Source of the DNA: Pseudoalteromonas apostichopi | GTDB taxonomy: Bacteria; Pseudomonadota; Gammaproteobacteria; Enterobacterales; Alteromonadaceae | Direction: 5' to 3' | NCBI RefSeq assembly: GCF_030297135.1 | Contig: NZ_AP028065.1 | Coordinates: forward strand, 496,001 to 560,000 | Length of the DNA: 64,000 nucleotides | In this document: positions 53,325-63,042 of the stretch, piece after piece | Numbering within the stretch: the first letter of the stretch is position 1 | How the letters are laid out: the number at the start of each line of letters is the position of its first letter | Made by a program: the position numbers and the translations under genes | Notes under the pieces: generated by a model | Told to the model about the DNA's origin: nothing | Databases searched by the model: none | Seen by the model: the letters and a program-made list of their open reading frames with translations, nothing else

Positions 53325-54095
53325 TTAGCGAATAATTCCGCGCTCAGAGCTTTTCACAAAGTCTATCATCAGCTGAACAGCTGGGTACTTCGCAGCATCT
53401 TCGCTTAGCTCAGCGATTGCTTCTTCAACACCTAAGCTCTTACGGTAAAGTGTTTTATATGCACGACGTGTGGCCATGATTTCATCGCTTTCAAAACCTC
53501 GGCGCTTCATGCCTTCAGTATTGATTGCTACAGGGCCCGCCGGCGTACCAATAGTTGTTACAAATGGCGGTACATCTTTATTAACACCTGAGTACATACC
53601 AACAAAGGCATGAGAACCGATTTTACAGAACTGATGCACACCAGAATTACCTGCAAGGATCACCCAATCACCTACATGAACGTGGCCAGCAACAGAGGCA
53701 TTGTTAGCAAAAATAACGTTATCGCCCACGACTGCATCATGTGCAACGTGTGTGTAAGCCATGAATAGGTTATTGCTACCAATTTTTGTCACACCTTGAT
53801 CTTGAATTGTACCTCGGTGAATAGTTGCACACTCACGGATCACGTTGTTGTCACCAATAATCAAGGTTGTTGGCTCATTAGCGTACTTTTTATCTTGGCA
53901 AGCTTCACCAACCGAAGCAAATTGGAAAATATGGTTACCAGAACCAATCGTCGATGGGCCTTTTACAACCACATGAGATTCGATGATACAGTTATCACCA
54001 ATAGTTACATCGTTACCGATATAGCTATAAGGGCCAACTGATACGTTATTTCCAAGTTTTGCACCTGGTTCGATTATTGCCGTAGGATGGATCAC
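53325..54095 (-). CDS. lpxA: UDP-N-acetylglucosamine acyltransferase LpxA
   Basis: 256-residue left-handed beta-helix acyltransferase, first step of lipid A synthesis (3-O-acylation of UDP-GlcNAc). Hexapeptide repeats run through the N-terminal two thirds; catalytic His lies in AYTHVAHD (about 120). Family start MIHPTAIIEPGAKLG maps to a GTG at 54095, 2 bp after the fabZ stop. The frame continues upstream without family character. Length is near E. coli LpxA (262). Confidence 0.96.
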   Translation of the reverse strand: MIHPTAIIEPGAKLGNNVSVGPYSYIGNDVTIGDNCIIESHVVVKGPSTIGSGNHIFQFASVGEACQDKKYANEPTTLIIGDNNVIRECATIHRGTIQDQGVTKIGSNNLFMAYTHVAHDAVVGDNVIFANNASVAGHVHVGDWVILAGNSGVHQFCKIGSHAFVGMYSGVNKDVPPFVTTIGTPAGPVAINTEGMKRRGFESDEIMATRRAYKTLYRKSLGVEEAIAELSEDAAKYPAVQLMIDFVKSSERGIIR

Positions 54096-54097
54096 TA

Positions 54098-54550
54098 TTA
54101 AAACTCTCTTCTCGCACACATGATTTCGGCAGTACACACTACTTTGCCGTCAACTTTTGCTTCTGCTGCAAATTTCCATATATTGCGGCGCTCTTTTACA
54201 AACTCTACATGCAAATGCATGGTATCACCAGGTAATACCGGCTGTTTGAATCGCGCATTGTCGATCGCTGCGAATAAATATAGTTCGTTATCACTGCGAT
54301 TTTCTACTGTCTTAAAACCAAGTAAGCCAGTTGCTTGTGCCATTGCTTCTAAAATCAACACACCTGGAAAGATAGGTTGATTAGGAAAATGACCCGTAAA
54401 AATAGGTTCGTTCACTGTTACGTTTTTTATAGCATGTAACGACTCGCCTGGCGTGTAATCAAGTACACGGTCAACAAGTAGCATCGGGTAACGATGCGGA
54501 AGTAAACTCAAGATATCTTGGATATCAAGACTATTTAATTCATTTGCCAA
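54098..54550 (-). CDS. fabZ: 3-hydroxyacyl-ACP dehydratase FabZ
   Basis: 150-residue hot-dog dehydratase of fatty acid synthesis. Motifs LLPHRYPMLLVDRVL, the catalytic GHFPNQPIFPGVLILEAMAQ (His and Glu, about 49-68), and CARREF at the end. The frame opens at a TTG at 54574; a TTG at 54550 with AAGGA about seven bases upstream gives MANELN and the exact E. coli spacing to PHRYP. No ATG exists in this region. Confidence 0.95.
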   Translation of the reverse strand: MANELNSLDIQDILSLLPHRYPMLLVDRVLDYTPGESLHAIKNVTVNEPIFTGHFPNQPIFPGVLILEAMAQATGLLGFKTVENRSDNELYLFAAIDNARFKQPVLPGDTMHLHVEFVKERRNIWKFAAEAKVDGKVVCTAEIMCARREF

Positions 54551-54560
54551 AATAGCATCC

Positions 54561-55601
54561 TTATTTGTCTTCAATATTGAGTGACTTTGTCAGTAACTCA
54601 AGTGCTTTAATGCGGTCTTTCATATCGCCAAGGTTACGGATATGGGCAATACTACGTCGCCATTCTTTATTGGTTAAATGTGGCAAGCCTGAAGAATAAA
54701 TTCCAGGTTCTGTGATTGCCTTAGTCACCATACTCATGCCAGTGATTATAGCACCATCACATACGCTAATGTGACCATTAATTGCAACCATGCCGCCAAT
54801 CTGACAATTCCTACCGATCACTGTGCTGCCAGCAAATACCGTGCAACCAGCAACCGCTGTACCTGAACCGATCTCGACATTATGCGCTATTTGACATTGA
54901 TTATCGATAATTACATTGCTGTGGATGATAGTATCGTCTAGTGCGCCACGGTCAATCGTGGTAGACGCACCTACCTCAACCTTATCACCGATTATAACTC
55001 GACCAAGTTGCGGTATTTTCACCCATTCGCCACGCTCGTTAGCGTAACCAAAACCATCACTGCCCACGACCGTATTCGCTTGGAATAAACAGTCACTGCC
55101 AATTTCAACTTCATGGTAAACGCTAACATTTGCCCAAAGCTTTGTGCCTTGACCTATTTTTGCTTGCTCACCGATAAAACAGCCTGGGCCAATCTGCACA
55201 TTGTCAGCAATAACAGCACCCGCTTCAATTACCACATTGGCTGCGATCGCGACATTATGGCCAATAGAGGCTGAATCGTGAATGACTGCACTTGGGTGAA
55301 TACCCGACACTGCAGAGCGCGGTGTGGTGTCCATCAATTGAGCGAGCTTTGCGTAACAAACATAAGGGTTTGCAACAACAAGTTTATTACCTGAAAAGTA
55401 CTCAGCGTCTGCTGGTGACAAAATCACTGCACTTGCTTGAGTATCATCTAATTGCGAGCGATATTTCTTGTTCGCTAAAAATGCAATATGCCCATGTTGG
55501 GCATTTGCAAGTGTAGATATTTTTTTAATCTCTGTGGCGCCGTCACCTTGAAGGTCAGCGCCCAGAAGATCCGCTATCTGCGAAAGCGTGTAGTTTTGCA
55601 T
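54561..55601 (-). CDS. lpxD: UDP-3-O-acylglucosamine N-acyltransferase LpxD
   Basis: 346 residues: N-terminal uridine-binding domain (about 1-100) then a left-handed beta-helix with hexapeptide repeats (about 105-300), catalytic His in CQIAHNVEIG (about 234-243). Third step of lipid A synthesis. 9 bp after skp; same strand as fabZ and lpxA. Confidence 0.96.
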   Translation of the reverse strand: MQNYTLSQIADLLGADLQGDGATEIKKISTLANAQHGHIAFLANKKYRSQLDDTQASAVILSPADAEYFSGNKLVVANPYVCYAKLAQLMDTTPRSAVSGIHPSAVIHDSASIGHNVAIAANVVIEAGAVIADNVQIGPGCFIGEQAKIGQGTKLWANVSVYHEVEIGSDCLFQANTVVGSDGFGYANERGEWVKIPQLGRVIIGDKVEVGASTTIDRGALDDTIIHSNVIIDNQCQIAHNVEIGSGTAVAGCTVFAGSTVIGRNCQIGGMVAINGHISVCDGAIITGMSMVTKAITEPGIYSSGLPHLTNKEWRRSIAHIRNLGDMKDRIKALELLTKSLNIEDK

Positions 55602-55610
55602 ATATGATTT

Positions 55611-56129
55611 CTATTGCTTACTTACTTTTTCAACAACTTTACTTGATAAGTCATCGACAGTTTTAGGGTTAACATAAATCGTTGTTTCTTTAACTTTAAC
55701 TTCATCGAATTTGCCAGCTTTTGCGACTTCTTCGATTGCATCCAAGATTAGCTTTTGAACTTTAGCTAGTTCTTGGTTTTGACGCATTTTGATTTCTTGC
55801 TCTAAAGGACGACCTTTTTCTGCAAGCTGCTGTTGCATACCTTGAATCTTAGTACGTAATTCATCTTTTTGCTTATCGCTCATTGTTGTCGCTTCACGCT
55901 TGAACTTTTCAGCTTCAAAACGAATATCACCTTGAAGCTTTTCAAGCTCTTGACGACGCTCAGAGAATTCAGCTTCTAGCGTTTGCTCTACTTTTGCCAT
56001 TTGTGGGATTTGCTTGTAGATTTCTTGCATATCAACAATACCTACTTTGTGCGCAAATGCGTTAGTAGATAGACCCATAGATAAGGTAGCAAGTAGTGCA
56101 AAAGCTGTTGATTTAATTGATTTATTCAC
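55611..56129 (-). CDS. skp: Periplasmic chaperone Skp (OmpH)
   Basis: 172 residues with a signal peptide (ALLATLSMGLSTNAFA, cut near 26) and long coiled-coil arms (EQTLEAEFSERRQELEKLQGDIRFE onward). Escorts unfolded outer-membrane proteins to BamA. GTG start at 56129 with GGAG seven bases upstream. 12 bp after bamA. Confidence 0.95.
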   Translation of the reverse strand: MNKSIKSTAFALLATLSMGLSTNAFAHKVGIVDMQEIYKQIPQMAKVEQTLEAEFSERRQELEKLQGDIRFEAEKFKREATTMSDKQKDELRTKIQGMQQQLAEKGRPLEQEIKMRQNQELAKVQKLILDAIEEVAKAGKFDEVKVKETTIYVNPKTVDDLSSKVVEKVSKQ

Positions 56130-56141
56130 GAAAGAACTCCT

Positions 56142-58613
56142 TTAGAATGTATTACTAATGTTAAAGCTGATGGTCTTCGTATCGTCATCTTCTTCTTTTT
56201 GCAATGGATACGCAAAACTGATCAGCATTGGACCCATTGGAGAGATCCATTGTAGAGAAAGACCGGTTGAAACCCTAAAGCGCATTGGATCTGAATAATC
56301 ATCCAATTTTGCACGCTGATCTGTTGACAGGTTTTGATAACGGTCAATATTAAACTCTGTATCCCATACGTTAGCTGCATCTACGAAGAAGCTGGTACGT
56401 ACAGAGCTGGTGTTTTCTTCATCTAAGAAAGGTGTTGGAACAATTAGCTCCATCCCTGCTACCGCTTTGGCGTTACCACCAATTCGGCCTGCTGTGTAAA
56501 GTTGATCAAATTCTGATGCACCACCAATGCTACCAGTCGTAGTGCCATCAGGTAATGGTGTACCAGGAATATTTTGCGGAACACGCGATACAGCCCGTGG
56601 CAAAATCGTATTTCGATCGAAGCCACGTAATTCCATCTCAGTGATTCTGAAGAACTCTTGGAACGGTAGTGTTTGGTCATAACCATTCGTTGTTCCATAA
56701 CCATTACCATAGCCAAGTGCTGCACGAGTTGAAAATACCCAACGATGGTCATTACTGATTGGCCAGTAGAAACGCGAGTCGTAGTTTAACTTAAAGTACT
56801 GTAAATCAGAGTTCGGGGTTGTTGCTGTTAAGTTAAGTGATTGGCGCGAACCTGCTGTTGGGAATAAACCACGGTTAACAGTAACACGTGACCAACCTGC
56901 GCTTAACTCGTACTTGGTAAAATCAAAGCCAGCATCTGGATTTTCAGGATCTAAGAAAGTTTCACGAATAACACGTGTTTGCTCATATTCAGCAATATCA
57001 GATAACTCTTCTTGCACCCAACGGACACCAAAGTTAATACGGTTTACAGCATCAATTGGGAAGCCAATATTAGTACCAATACCATAACTCTTTGACTTAT
57101 AGTCGATTAGGCTGAACTTGCTCGCATCATAGTTGCTGTAGAATATACTACTACCTTGCGATACACCGTCTGGAGTAAAGTAAGGGTCTGTGTAAGAAAC
57201 GCTGACACGCTCAGAACCACGTGAAGTATTAATGTTAAAACCAATTTGGTTACCAGTACCTAAAAAGTTTGACTCACTCACACCAATGTTAAATTGCAGA
57301 CCCAAATAAGAACCATAAGCAAGACCAGCATTGAAGCTACCTGCAGATTGTTCTTTAACAGTAAAGTCAACATCAACTTGGTCATCAACACCAGGGACTG
57401 GAACAACATTGAAATCAACGCTTTCCATATAAGGTAAACGCTGGATTTGTAGCTTAGAGCGCTCAAGGCTTTGGTTTGATAGCCACGCACCTTCAAGCTG
57501 TGTCATTTCACGACGTACAACTTCATCAGAGGTATTTTGGTTACCACCCACAATAATACGACGAACATAAACACGCTTGCCTGGGTTTACTGATAACGTT
57601 AGCTGAACTTCTTTATTTTCGTCATCAATCTCTGGGATTGTTCGTACTTCAGCATTAGCATAACCAAAACGTGCTAAGTAGCTTTTAATAAACTCTTCAG
57701 AAGAAGTAACCACAGAGCCATTATAAAGCTCGCCAGTTTTCAGCGGAATAACACTTTTAATTAGTTCTTCACGACCTAGCAAGTCACCAATAAAGTCAAA
57801 GCCTTTAACTTTGTATTTAACACCTTCGGTAATATTCGCTGTAACATACACAGAATCACGCTCAGGGCTTACTGATACTTGTGTTGAATCGATATTAAAG
57901 CGTAAGTAACCACGGTCAAGGTAGTAGCTGCGAATTTTTTCTAAATCGCCTTCAATGGTTTGCTTTTGATAACGGTCGCTAGACATGAATTGCCACCACG
58001 GCAGATCTTGCTGAGACTCTGCTAACTTAAGCAATTCTTCATCAGAGAATAATTCGTTACCAACTAGGTTAATCTGACGAATTGAAGCTGCATCACCTTC
58101 ATCAAATTCAAACATTAGTTTTACACGGTTACGCGGTAACTTAATGATGCTTACATCCACTTTTGCATTGTATTTACCAATACTATGGAAAAATTCAACT
58201 AAGCCTTTTTCAATGTTATCAAGGACTGTTTTATCAAGCGGCTCACCAGTACGGATATCTTGCTGGTCTAGCGACTCATTTAGCTGCTCATCTTTGATGT
58301 CTTTATTGCCATCAAATTCGATCATGCTGATCGTTGGGCGCTCAGTCACTCGGAAGATAACACTGTTGCCATCACGTAACGCTTTAATATTGTCAAAGTG
58401 ACCTGAACGATAGAGAGCCTTTATGGTTCTTGAAATTGTGTACTCATCAATATTATCGCCCACGTTGATAGGAATATGTGTTAACGCAGCACCGAGTGCA
58501 ACACGTTGTAAGCCTTCAACTTTTAAATCATCTACAATAAAGGAGTTTTGGCCTAGGGCTGCAAAGCTAGCACCTAATAAACTTGAAACTGCCAAATGTT
58601 TTTTTATAGCCAT
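56142..58613 (-). CDS. bamA: Outer-membrane protein assembly factor BamA
   Basis: 823 residues: signal peptide to about residue 22, five POTRA domains (FIVDDLKVEGLQRVALG onward, to about 420), and a 16-strand barrel ending in Phe (FNISNTF). Contains the lid-loop motif region MELRGFDRN and the GPMLISFAYPL strand. Catalyses insertion of outer-membrane proteins. The frame starts at 58655; the ATG at 58613 with GGATAAAGATA upstream gives the usual signal sequence. Confidence 0.96.
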   Translation of the reverse strand: MAIKKHLAVSSLLGASFAALGQNSFIVDDLKVEGLQRVALGAALTHIPINVGDNIDEYTISRTIKALYRSGHFDNIKALRDGNSVIFRVTERPTISMIEFDGNKDIKDEQLNESLDQQDIRTGEPLDKTVLDNIEKGLVEFFHSIGKYNAKVDVSIIKLPRNRVKLMFEFDEGDAASIRQINLVGNELFSDEELLKLAESQQDLPWWQFMSSDRYQKQTIEGDLEKIRSYYLDRGYLRFNIDSTQVSVSPERDSVYVTANITEGVKYKVKGFDFIGDLLGREELIKSVIPLKTGELYNGSVVTSSEEFIKSYLARFGYANAEVRTIPEIDDENKEVQLTLSVNPGKRVYVRRIIVGGNQNTSDEVVRREMTQLEGAWLSNQSLERSKLQIQRLPYMESVDFNVVPVPGVDDQVDVDFTVKEQSAGSFNAGLAYGSYLGLQFNIGVSESNFLGTGNQIGFNINTSRGSERVSVSYTDPYFTPDGVSQGSSIFYSNYDASKFSLIDYKSKSYGIGTNIGFPIDAVNRINFGVRWVQEELSDIAEYEQTRVIRETFLDPENPDAGFDFTKYELSAGWSRVTVNRGLFPTAGSRQSLNLTATTPNSDLQYFKLNYDSRFYWPISNDHRWVFSTRAALGYGNGYGTTNGYDQTLPFQEFFRITEMELRGFDRNTILPRAVSRVPQNIPGTPLPDGTTTGSIGGASEFDQLYTAGRIGGNAKAVAGMELIVPTPFLDEENTSSVRTSFFVDAANVWDTEFNIDRYQNLSTDQRAKLDDYSDPMRFRVSTGLSLQWISPMGPMLISFAYPLQKEEDDDTKTISFNISNTF

Positions 58614-58719
58614 TTTGTTATCTTTATCCTTTACAACTGTATTACCGCTCAACACCTTATAAATTTAACTTTTGCGGTGTTTTACAATCGTGTTCAAATT
58701 GGAATTTTTCGCTTATTTG

Positions 58720-60072
58720 TTATAAACGCGATACATCATTGAACAATGCGAAACATGTTAAAAACAGAAGCAGCAAGGCCCCCACTTTAAAACCAAATTC
58801 TTGCGTCTTTTCAGAGACCGGTTTTTTGCGAAAAAGTTCAATTATGTAATACATTAAGTGCCCACCATCTAGCACTGGCAGCGGTAATAAGTTAAATACG
58901 CCAAGGTTTACACTGATTAATGCTAAAAAGCTTAAAAATGCAACCAAGCCATAGCTTACGCTAGTTCCCGCACCAACTGCAATGCCCACCGGACCACTTA
59001 AATTTTTAACCGATACCTGACCGGTAATTAAATTACCAATCATATCAAAACTAAGAGTAATTAAACGCCATGTTTCGTGTATGCCCAGCACAATACTATC
59101 GACAGGGCCATAATGTCTAGTTTCAATATAGTTTTCTGGCCATGGCTCAACCACCGGAGACACACCTAGAAAGCCCTGTGCAACACCAGCATCATTAGTT
59201 CTGCTTTGTGGCGTCACTATTAGCTCTTTTATACTATCTTGCCTTTGTACACTAAATTGTAAGGATTTGTTAGGTGATTGCTGAATTAGTGAAACTAACT
59301 TGGTCCAACTGCTGATATTTTCACCATTTACGGCAATGATTTTGTCATCAACTTGTAAGCCAGCAGCCTCAGCCGCCGAACCTTTACTGATCATGGCCAC
59401 TTGTAAAAGTGCTTTAGGGCGAAATGGTACAATACCAATTGAGGTTAATGGCGGAACATCTTGTTGATCTAATTTCCAGCCATCTAGGTTGAGTGTACGT
59501 ACGTGCTTTTGATAATTCTGGTCACGAAGCGTTACCACAACACTTTTTTCACCTAAACGGCTCATTAGCGAGAATGTTGCATCTTGCCAAGTGTTGATAT
59601 CGTCTTCACCGATTTTGATAATTTGCTGGTTTGGTTCAATATTGGCAGCAGCTGCACGGCTACCTTGCGAGACCTCGCCAACGACAGGTTTTAACGACTG
59701 TACGCCCACCATATACATCACTGCAAGAGCAAAAATAGCAAATAAAAAGTTCGCCATCGGACCTGCAGCAACAATAGCAATACGTGCTTTAACTGATTTG
59801 GCATTAAATGATAAATGACGCTGCTCTGGCGGAACTTCGTCAACTCGCTCATCAAGCATTTTGACATAACCACCTAATGGAATCGCCGCAATCACATATT
59901 CTGTTTTGTGTTTGTCATACCATTTTATCAATGGCTTACCAAAGCCAATCGAGAAACGTAGTACTTTAACACCTGCTTTACGAGCGACCCAGAAGTGACC
60001 ATATTCATGTACAGTTACTAAAATACCAAGCGCAAGGATAAATGAACCAAGGTTCCAGAAAAAATCAAACAT
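58720..60072 (-). CDS. rseP: Site-2 metalloprotease RseP
   Basis: 450-residue intramembrane zinc protease that releases sigma-E by cleaving RseA. Zinc motif VTVHEYGHFWVAR (HEXXH, about 20-32), tandem periplasmic PDZ domains (about 120-310), and the C-terminal membrane motif NLLPLPVLDGGHL (about 395-407). Located between dxr and bamA as in E. coli. Confident. Confidence 0.96.
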   Translation of the reverse strand: MFDFFWNLGSFILALGILVTVHEYGHFWVARKAGVKVLRFSIGFGKPLIKWYDKHKTEYVIAAIPLGGYVKMLDERVDEVPPEQRHLSFNAKSVKARIAIVAAGPMANFLFAIFALAVMYMVGVQSLKPVVGEVSQGSRAAAANIEPNQQIIKIGEDDINTWQDATFSLMSRLGEKSVVVTLRDQNYQKHVRTLNLDGWKLDQQDVPPLTSIGIVPFRPKALLQVAMISKGSAAEAAGLQVDDKIIAVNGENISSWTKLVSLIQQSPNKSLQFSVQRQDSIKELIVTPQSRTNDAGVAQGFLGVSPVVEPWPENYIETRHYGPVDSIVLGIHETWRLITLSFDMIGNLITGQVSVKNLSGPVGIAVGAGTSVSYGLVAFLSFLALISVNLGVFNLLPLPVLDGGHLMYYIIELFRKKPVSEKTQEFGFKVGALLLLFLTCFALFNDVSRL

Positions 60073-60073
60073 G

Positions 60074-61273
60074 CTAGTCGAAGCCTCTTTTTACAAACTC
60101 AGTAGCCTTTAGGCGTGCCGCTTGGTCACAAGCTAAAATCTCTTCAAGTGTTTGCACGTTAATGCCTTGTGTAGCATTGAGTGTTTCTGCGTTGATTCGG
60201 TAAATATCCGTAAAGCCTATTTGACCATCTAAAAATGCAGCAACAGCTATTTCATTAGCTGCATTTACTGTAGTAGTTGCACCTTGCCCCATTTCACACG
60301 CATCAATTGCGAGTTTTAAATTAGGGTATCTCGCATAATCAGGCTTGGTGAAAGTAAAGTCTGCCATTTGTGAAAAATCGAGAGGTTTTACACCTGCATC
60401 AACGCGATCAGGAAATGCTAAAGCATGCGCTATAGGAGTGCGCATATCAGGATTACCCATTTGCGCAAGCACAGAGCCATCTTGATATTGCACCATAGAG
60501 TGAATAATGCTTTGTGGGTGAATTACCACTTCAATATCACTAGCATGGCAGTTAAACAACCACTTAGCTTCAATAAACTCGAGGCCTTTGTTCATCATGG
60601 TTGCTGAATCAACGGAAATCTTTTGTCCCATTGACCAGTTAGGATGAGCCACCGCTTGTGCAACAGTTACTGATGATAACGTAGCTATGTCGCGCTTTAA
60701 GAAAGGACCGCCAGAGCCAGTTAATAAAATTTTACTCACGCCATTGTCAGCCAGTAAGCCCGACGCATTTTGTAGTGATGCTGGCATACATTGGAAAATA
60801 GCATTATGTTCACTGTCGATAGGCAGCAAAGTTGCGCCATGCTGTTTAACTTTATCGATAAACAACTGACCCGACATGACTAGAGATTCTTTATTTGCTA
60901 ACAGCACTTTTTTGCCAGCTTCAACCGCACTTAAAGTCGGGAGCAGGCCTGCAGCACCAACTATAGCTGACATCACAGTATCAACATCTGCATGAGCAGC
61001 TAGTTCACTCATAGCCTCAACACCCGCTAGCACTTGTGTGTTACATGAACTGTTAGCGAGTAAGTTCGAAAGTGCTGAAGCGGCTTGTTGGTCAGCCATG
61101 ACAGCAAATTTAGGTTGATGCGCGATACACAGCTCAGCCATTTGATCGGCATTTTTACCGGCTGCTAATGCAAAAACCGTAAAACGCTCTGGGTTTCTAG
61201 AAACAACATCTAAGGTGCTTAAACCGATTGAACCAGTTGCGCCCAATACGACAAGTTGCTCTATTTTGCTCAT
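60074..61273 (-). CDS. dxr: 1-deoxy-D-xylulose 5-phosphate reductoisomerase
   Basis: 399 residues. Makes MEP from DXP with NADPH, committed step of the MEP isoprenoid pathway. NADPH motif LVVLGATGSIGLSTLD (about 6-21), metal/substrate motifs PIDSEHNAIFQ (about 150) and LTGSGGPF, and ATMMNKGLEFIEAKWLF. The ATG at 61273 overlaps the cdsA stop (ATGA) and gives the E. coli length (398). Confidence 0.97.
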   Translation of the reverse strand: MSKIEQLVVLGATGSIGLSTLDVVSRNPERFTVFALAAGKNADQMAELCIAHQPKFAVMADQQAASALSNLLANSSCNTQVLAGVEAMSELAAHADVDTVMSAIVGAAGLLPTLSAVEAGKKVLLANKESLVMSGQLFIDKVKQHGATLLPIDSEHNAIFQCMPASLQNASGLLADNGVSKILLTGSGGPFLKRDIATLSSVTVAQAVAHPNWSMGQKISVDSATMMNKGLEFIEAKWLFNCHASDIEVVIHPQSIIHSMVQYQDGSVLAQMGNPDMRTPIAHALAFPDRVDAGVKPLDFSQMADFTFTKPDYARYPNLKLAIDACEMGQGATTTVNAANEIAVAAFLDGQIGFTDIYRINAETLNATQGINVQTLEEILACDQAARLKATEFVKRGFD

Positions 61274-62136
61274 AAACTCAGTGTCCATGCGTAGCAAAGT
61301 ACAAAAATAGGCGCAGCTGCGGTAAGGCTATCGATACGGTCTAAAATACCGCCATGACCTGGTAAACATGAGCCACTGTCTTTTAAACCAACTTCTCGTT
61401 TGAACATGCTTTCGAGTAAATCACCTACCGCTGAGAATAATGCGATAAATGCAGTCATCACCGCATAGATGGGCCAAACACTCATATCAACATTAGTGAA
61501 GTGACAAAATATTAAGACAAAAATAACTGAGGCCACGACCCCACCTAATAAACCTTCTATCGTTTTATTAGGACTTACTTTTGGCATTAACTTGCGTTTA
61601 CCAAAATTTTTGCCGGTAAAGTAAGCACCAATATCAGCGCTCCATACAATTCCTAGCACAACTAAAATCAGCATTGAACCAAAATGTGTTGACTCGTTGT
61701 AACCTGCGCTACGCAGTGTATTTAGTGCAAGCCAAAGCGGTACTAAAGTTAAAACCCCTGCTATGGCGCGCATCACAATACCTTCATTCCATGCTTTTGC
61801 CATTGCTGGATAGCGCCAAACTAAGTAAGTTGCCACAATCCACCAAGCAAATGACAGGGTAAATAAATAATTTGCATCACCCACTAATTGACCATTTTGC
61901 CAAAGTGATTCTATTGGCCAATGCCAGTTAAGTAATGCCAAAAATGCCGCTGTTGCTGCAACAAATCCAAAACGTTTAACTTTATCGCACAGGCCCATAA
62001 ATGCAGACCATTCCCATGCACCGAGTAAAACAATACCGGCGGCGATATAACTAAATAGTGTTAATGGGGTATAAAAAACCAAAATAAGTGCAAGTGGTGC
62101 CAACACGAGCGAGGTTAAAATTCGTTGTTTTAGCAA
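61270..62136 (-). CDS. cdsA: Phosphatidate cytidylyltransferase CdsA
   Basis: 288-residue polytopic enzyme making CDP-diacylglycerol from phosphatidic acid and CTP. Family signature near the C-terminus: SAVGDLLESMFKREVGLKDSG then LPGHGGILDRIDS. The frame opens at 62151, but a TTG at 62136 with AAGGT seven bases upstream gives MLKQRIL, matching the E. coli N-terminus MLKYRLI and length (285). Overlaps dxr by 4 bp. Confidence 0.95.
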   Translation of the reverse strand: MLKQRILTSLVLAPLALILVFYTPLTLFSYIAAGIVLLGAWEWSAFMGLCDKVKRFGFVAATAAFLALLNWHWPIESLWQNGQLVGDANYLFTLSFAWWIVATYLVWRYPAMAKAWNEGIVMRAIAGVLTLVPLWLALNTLRSAGYNESTHFGSMLILVVLGIVWSADIGAYFTGKNFGKRKLMPKVSPNKTIEGLLGGVVASVIFVLIFCHFTNVDMSVWPIYAVMTAFIALFSAVGDLLESMFKREVGLKDSGSCLPGHGGILDRIDSLTAAAPIFVLCYAWTLSL

Positions 62137-62158
62137 TGTGTGTACCTTCAACTAGTAA

Positions 62159-62920
62159 TTAGGTCTCGGCGAGTAATTGTTTTATTTGTTCGCCTGTACA
62201 ACCGAATCGTCGCTCTCTGGCAACGTAACATGCGATAGCGTCAGCAAATGCAGCTTCATTGAAGTCTGGCCAAAGCGTATCAGTAAAGTAAAGCTCAGCA
62301 TAAGCCGCTTGCCATAAAAGGAAGTTACTGATGCGTAAATCTCCACCGGTGCGGATCATTAAATCAAGTTCACCTTGATCGGCCATACTCATTTGTTCGG
62401 CCATGAGCTCTTCAGTAATATCTTCTGCGGCCATTTCACCGGCTGCGACTTTTTTCGCAAGCATTGTTGCGGCGTTAGTGATATCCCAACGTCCGCCATA
62501 ATTAGCTGCCACGTTTAACTGTAGACCCGTATTATTACGAGTTAATTCATGGGCTGCATCAACTTTCTCGCGCAGACCTTCTGAAAAGCGTGATAAATCA
62601 CCAATTATGTTTAGCTTTACATTATTTTTATGAAGCTTTTTAACTTCTTTGCCCAGTACGAATAAAAACAGCTCCATAAGCGTATTTACTTCGTCCTCTG
62701 GACGTCGCCAATTTTCGCTACTAAATGCGAATAGTGTTAACGACTGTATACCTAAGCGAGTACAAAATTGCACTGATTGACGAACTGCATCAACGCCCTT
62801 TTTGTGTCCGTAAACACGCGGGCGATTTTTCGCTTGTGCCCAACGTCCGTTGCCATCCATGATTATAGCGACATGCTTAGGCAAACTTTGCTGGGAAATT
62901 TTATCAGCGTTAAGAACCAT
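62159..62920 (-). CDS. uppS: Undecaprenyl diphosphate synthase
   Basis: 253 residues, the same length as E. coli UppS. Condenses isopentenyl units to C55 for peptidoglycan and O-antigen carriers. Motifs HVAIIMDGNGRWA (about 16-28), FSSENWRRP (about 70-78), DLMIRTGGDLRISNFLLWQ (about 190-208). The ATG at 62920 is chosen because the alternatives (62938 and further upstream) abut or cross the frr terminator hairpin; no strong Shine-Dalgarno was seen for any. Confidence 0.94.
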   Translation of the reverse strand: MVLNADKISQQSLPKHVAIIMDGNGRWAQAKNRPRVYGHKKGVDAVRQSVQFCTRLGIQSLTLFAFSSENWRRPEDEVNTLMELFLFVLGKEVKKLHKNNVKLNIIGDLSRFSEGLREKVDAAHELTRNNTGLQLNVAANYGGRWDITNAATMLAKKVAAGEMAAEDITEELMAEQMSMADQGELDLMIRTGGDLRISNFLLWQAAYAELYFTDTLWPDFNEAAFADAIACYVARERRFGCTGEQIKQLLAET

Positions 62921-62942
62921 AAATATCGAGTATTCCATAAAA

Positions 62943-62974
62943 AAACGCCGTCTAGTATACCCTAGACGGCGTTT
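62943..62974 (-). terminator. Terminator of pyrH-frr
   Basis: Perfect 13-bp stem AAACGCCGTCTAG / CTAGACGGCGTTT with a 6-nt loop, followed by Ts on the minus strand, between frr and uppS. Confidence 0.85.
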
Positions 62975-63042
62975 CAAAACTAATAAATTTAGTTGCGCCT
63001 GTTTACTTACAGAATCAGTGTCTGAAAGATAAACAGCAGCAA

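Noticed and set aside
58656..58719. Possible sigma-E promoter between rseP and bamA (GAACAC and a CAAAA stretch)
   Set aside because: Both elements deviate from consensus and the spacer is ambiguous; not enough to call.
62921..62977. Longer uppS start
   Set aside because: The extension runs through the terminator hairpin of frr; the 253-residue form matches E. coli.
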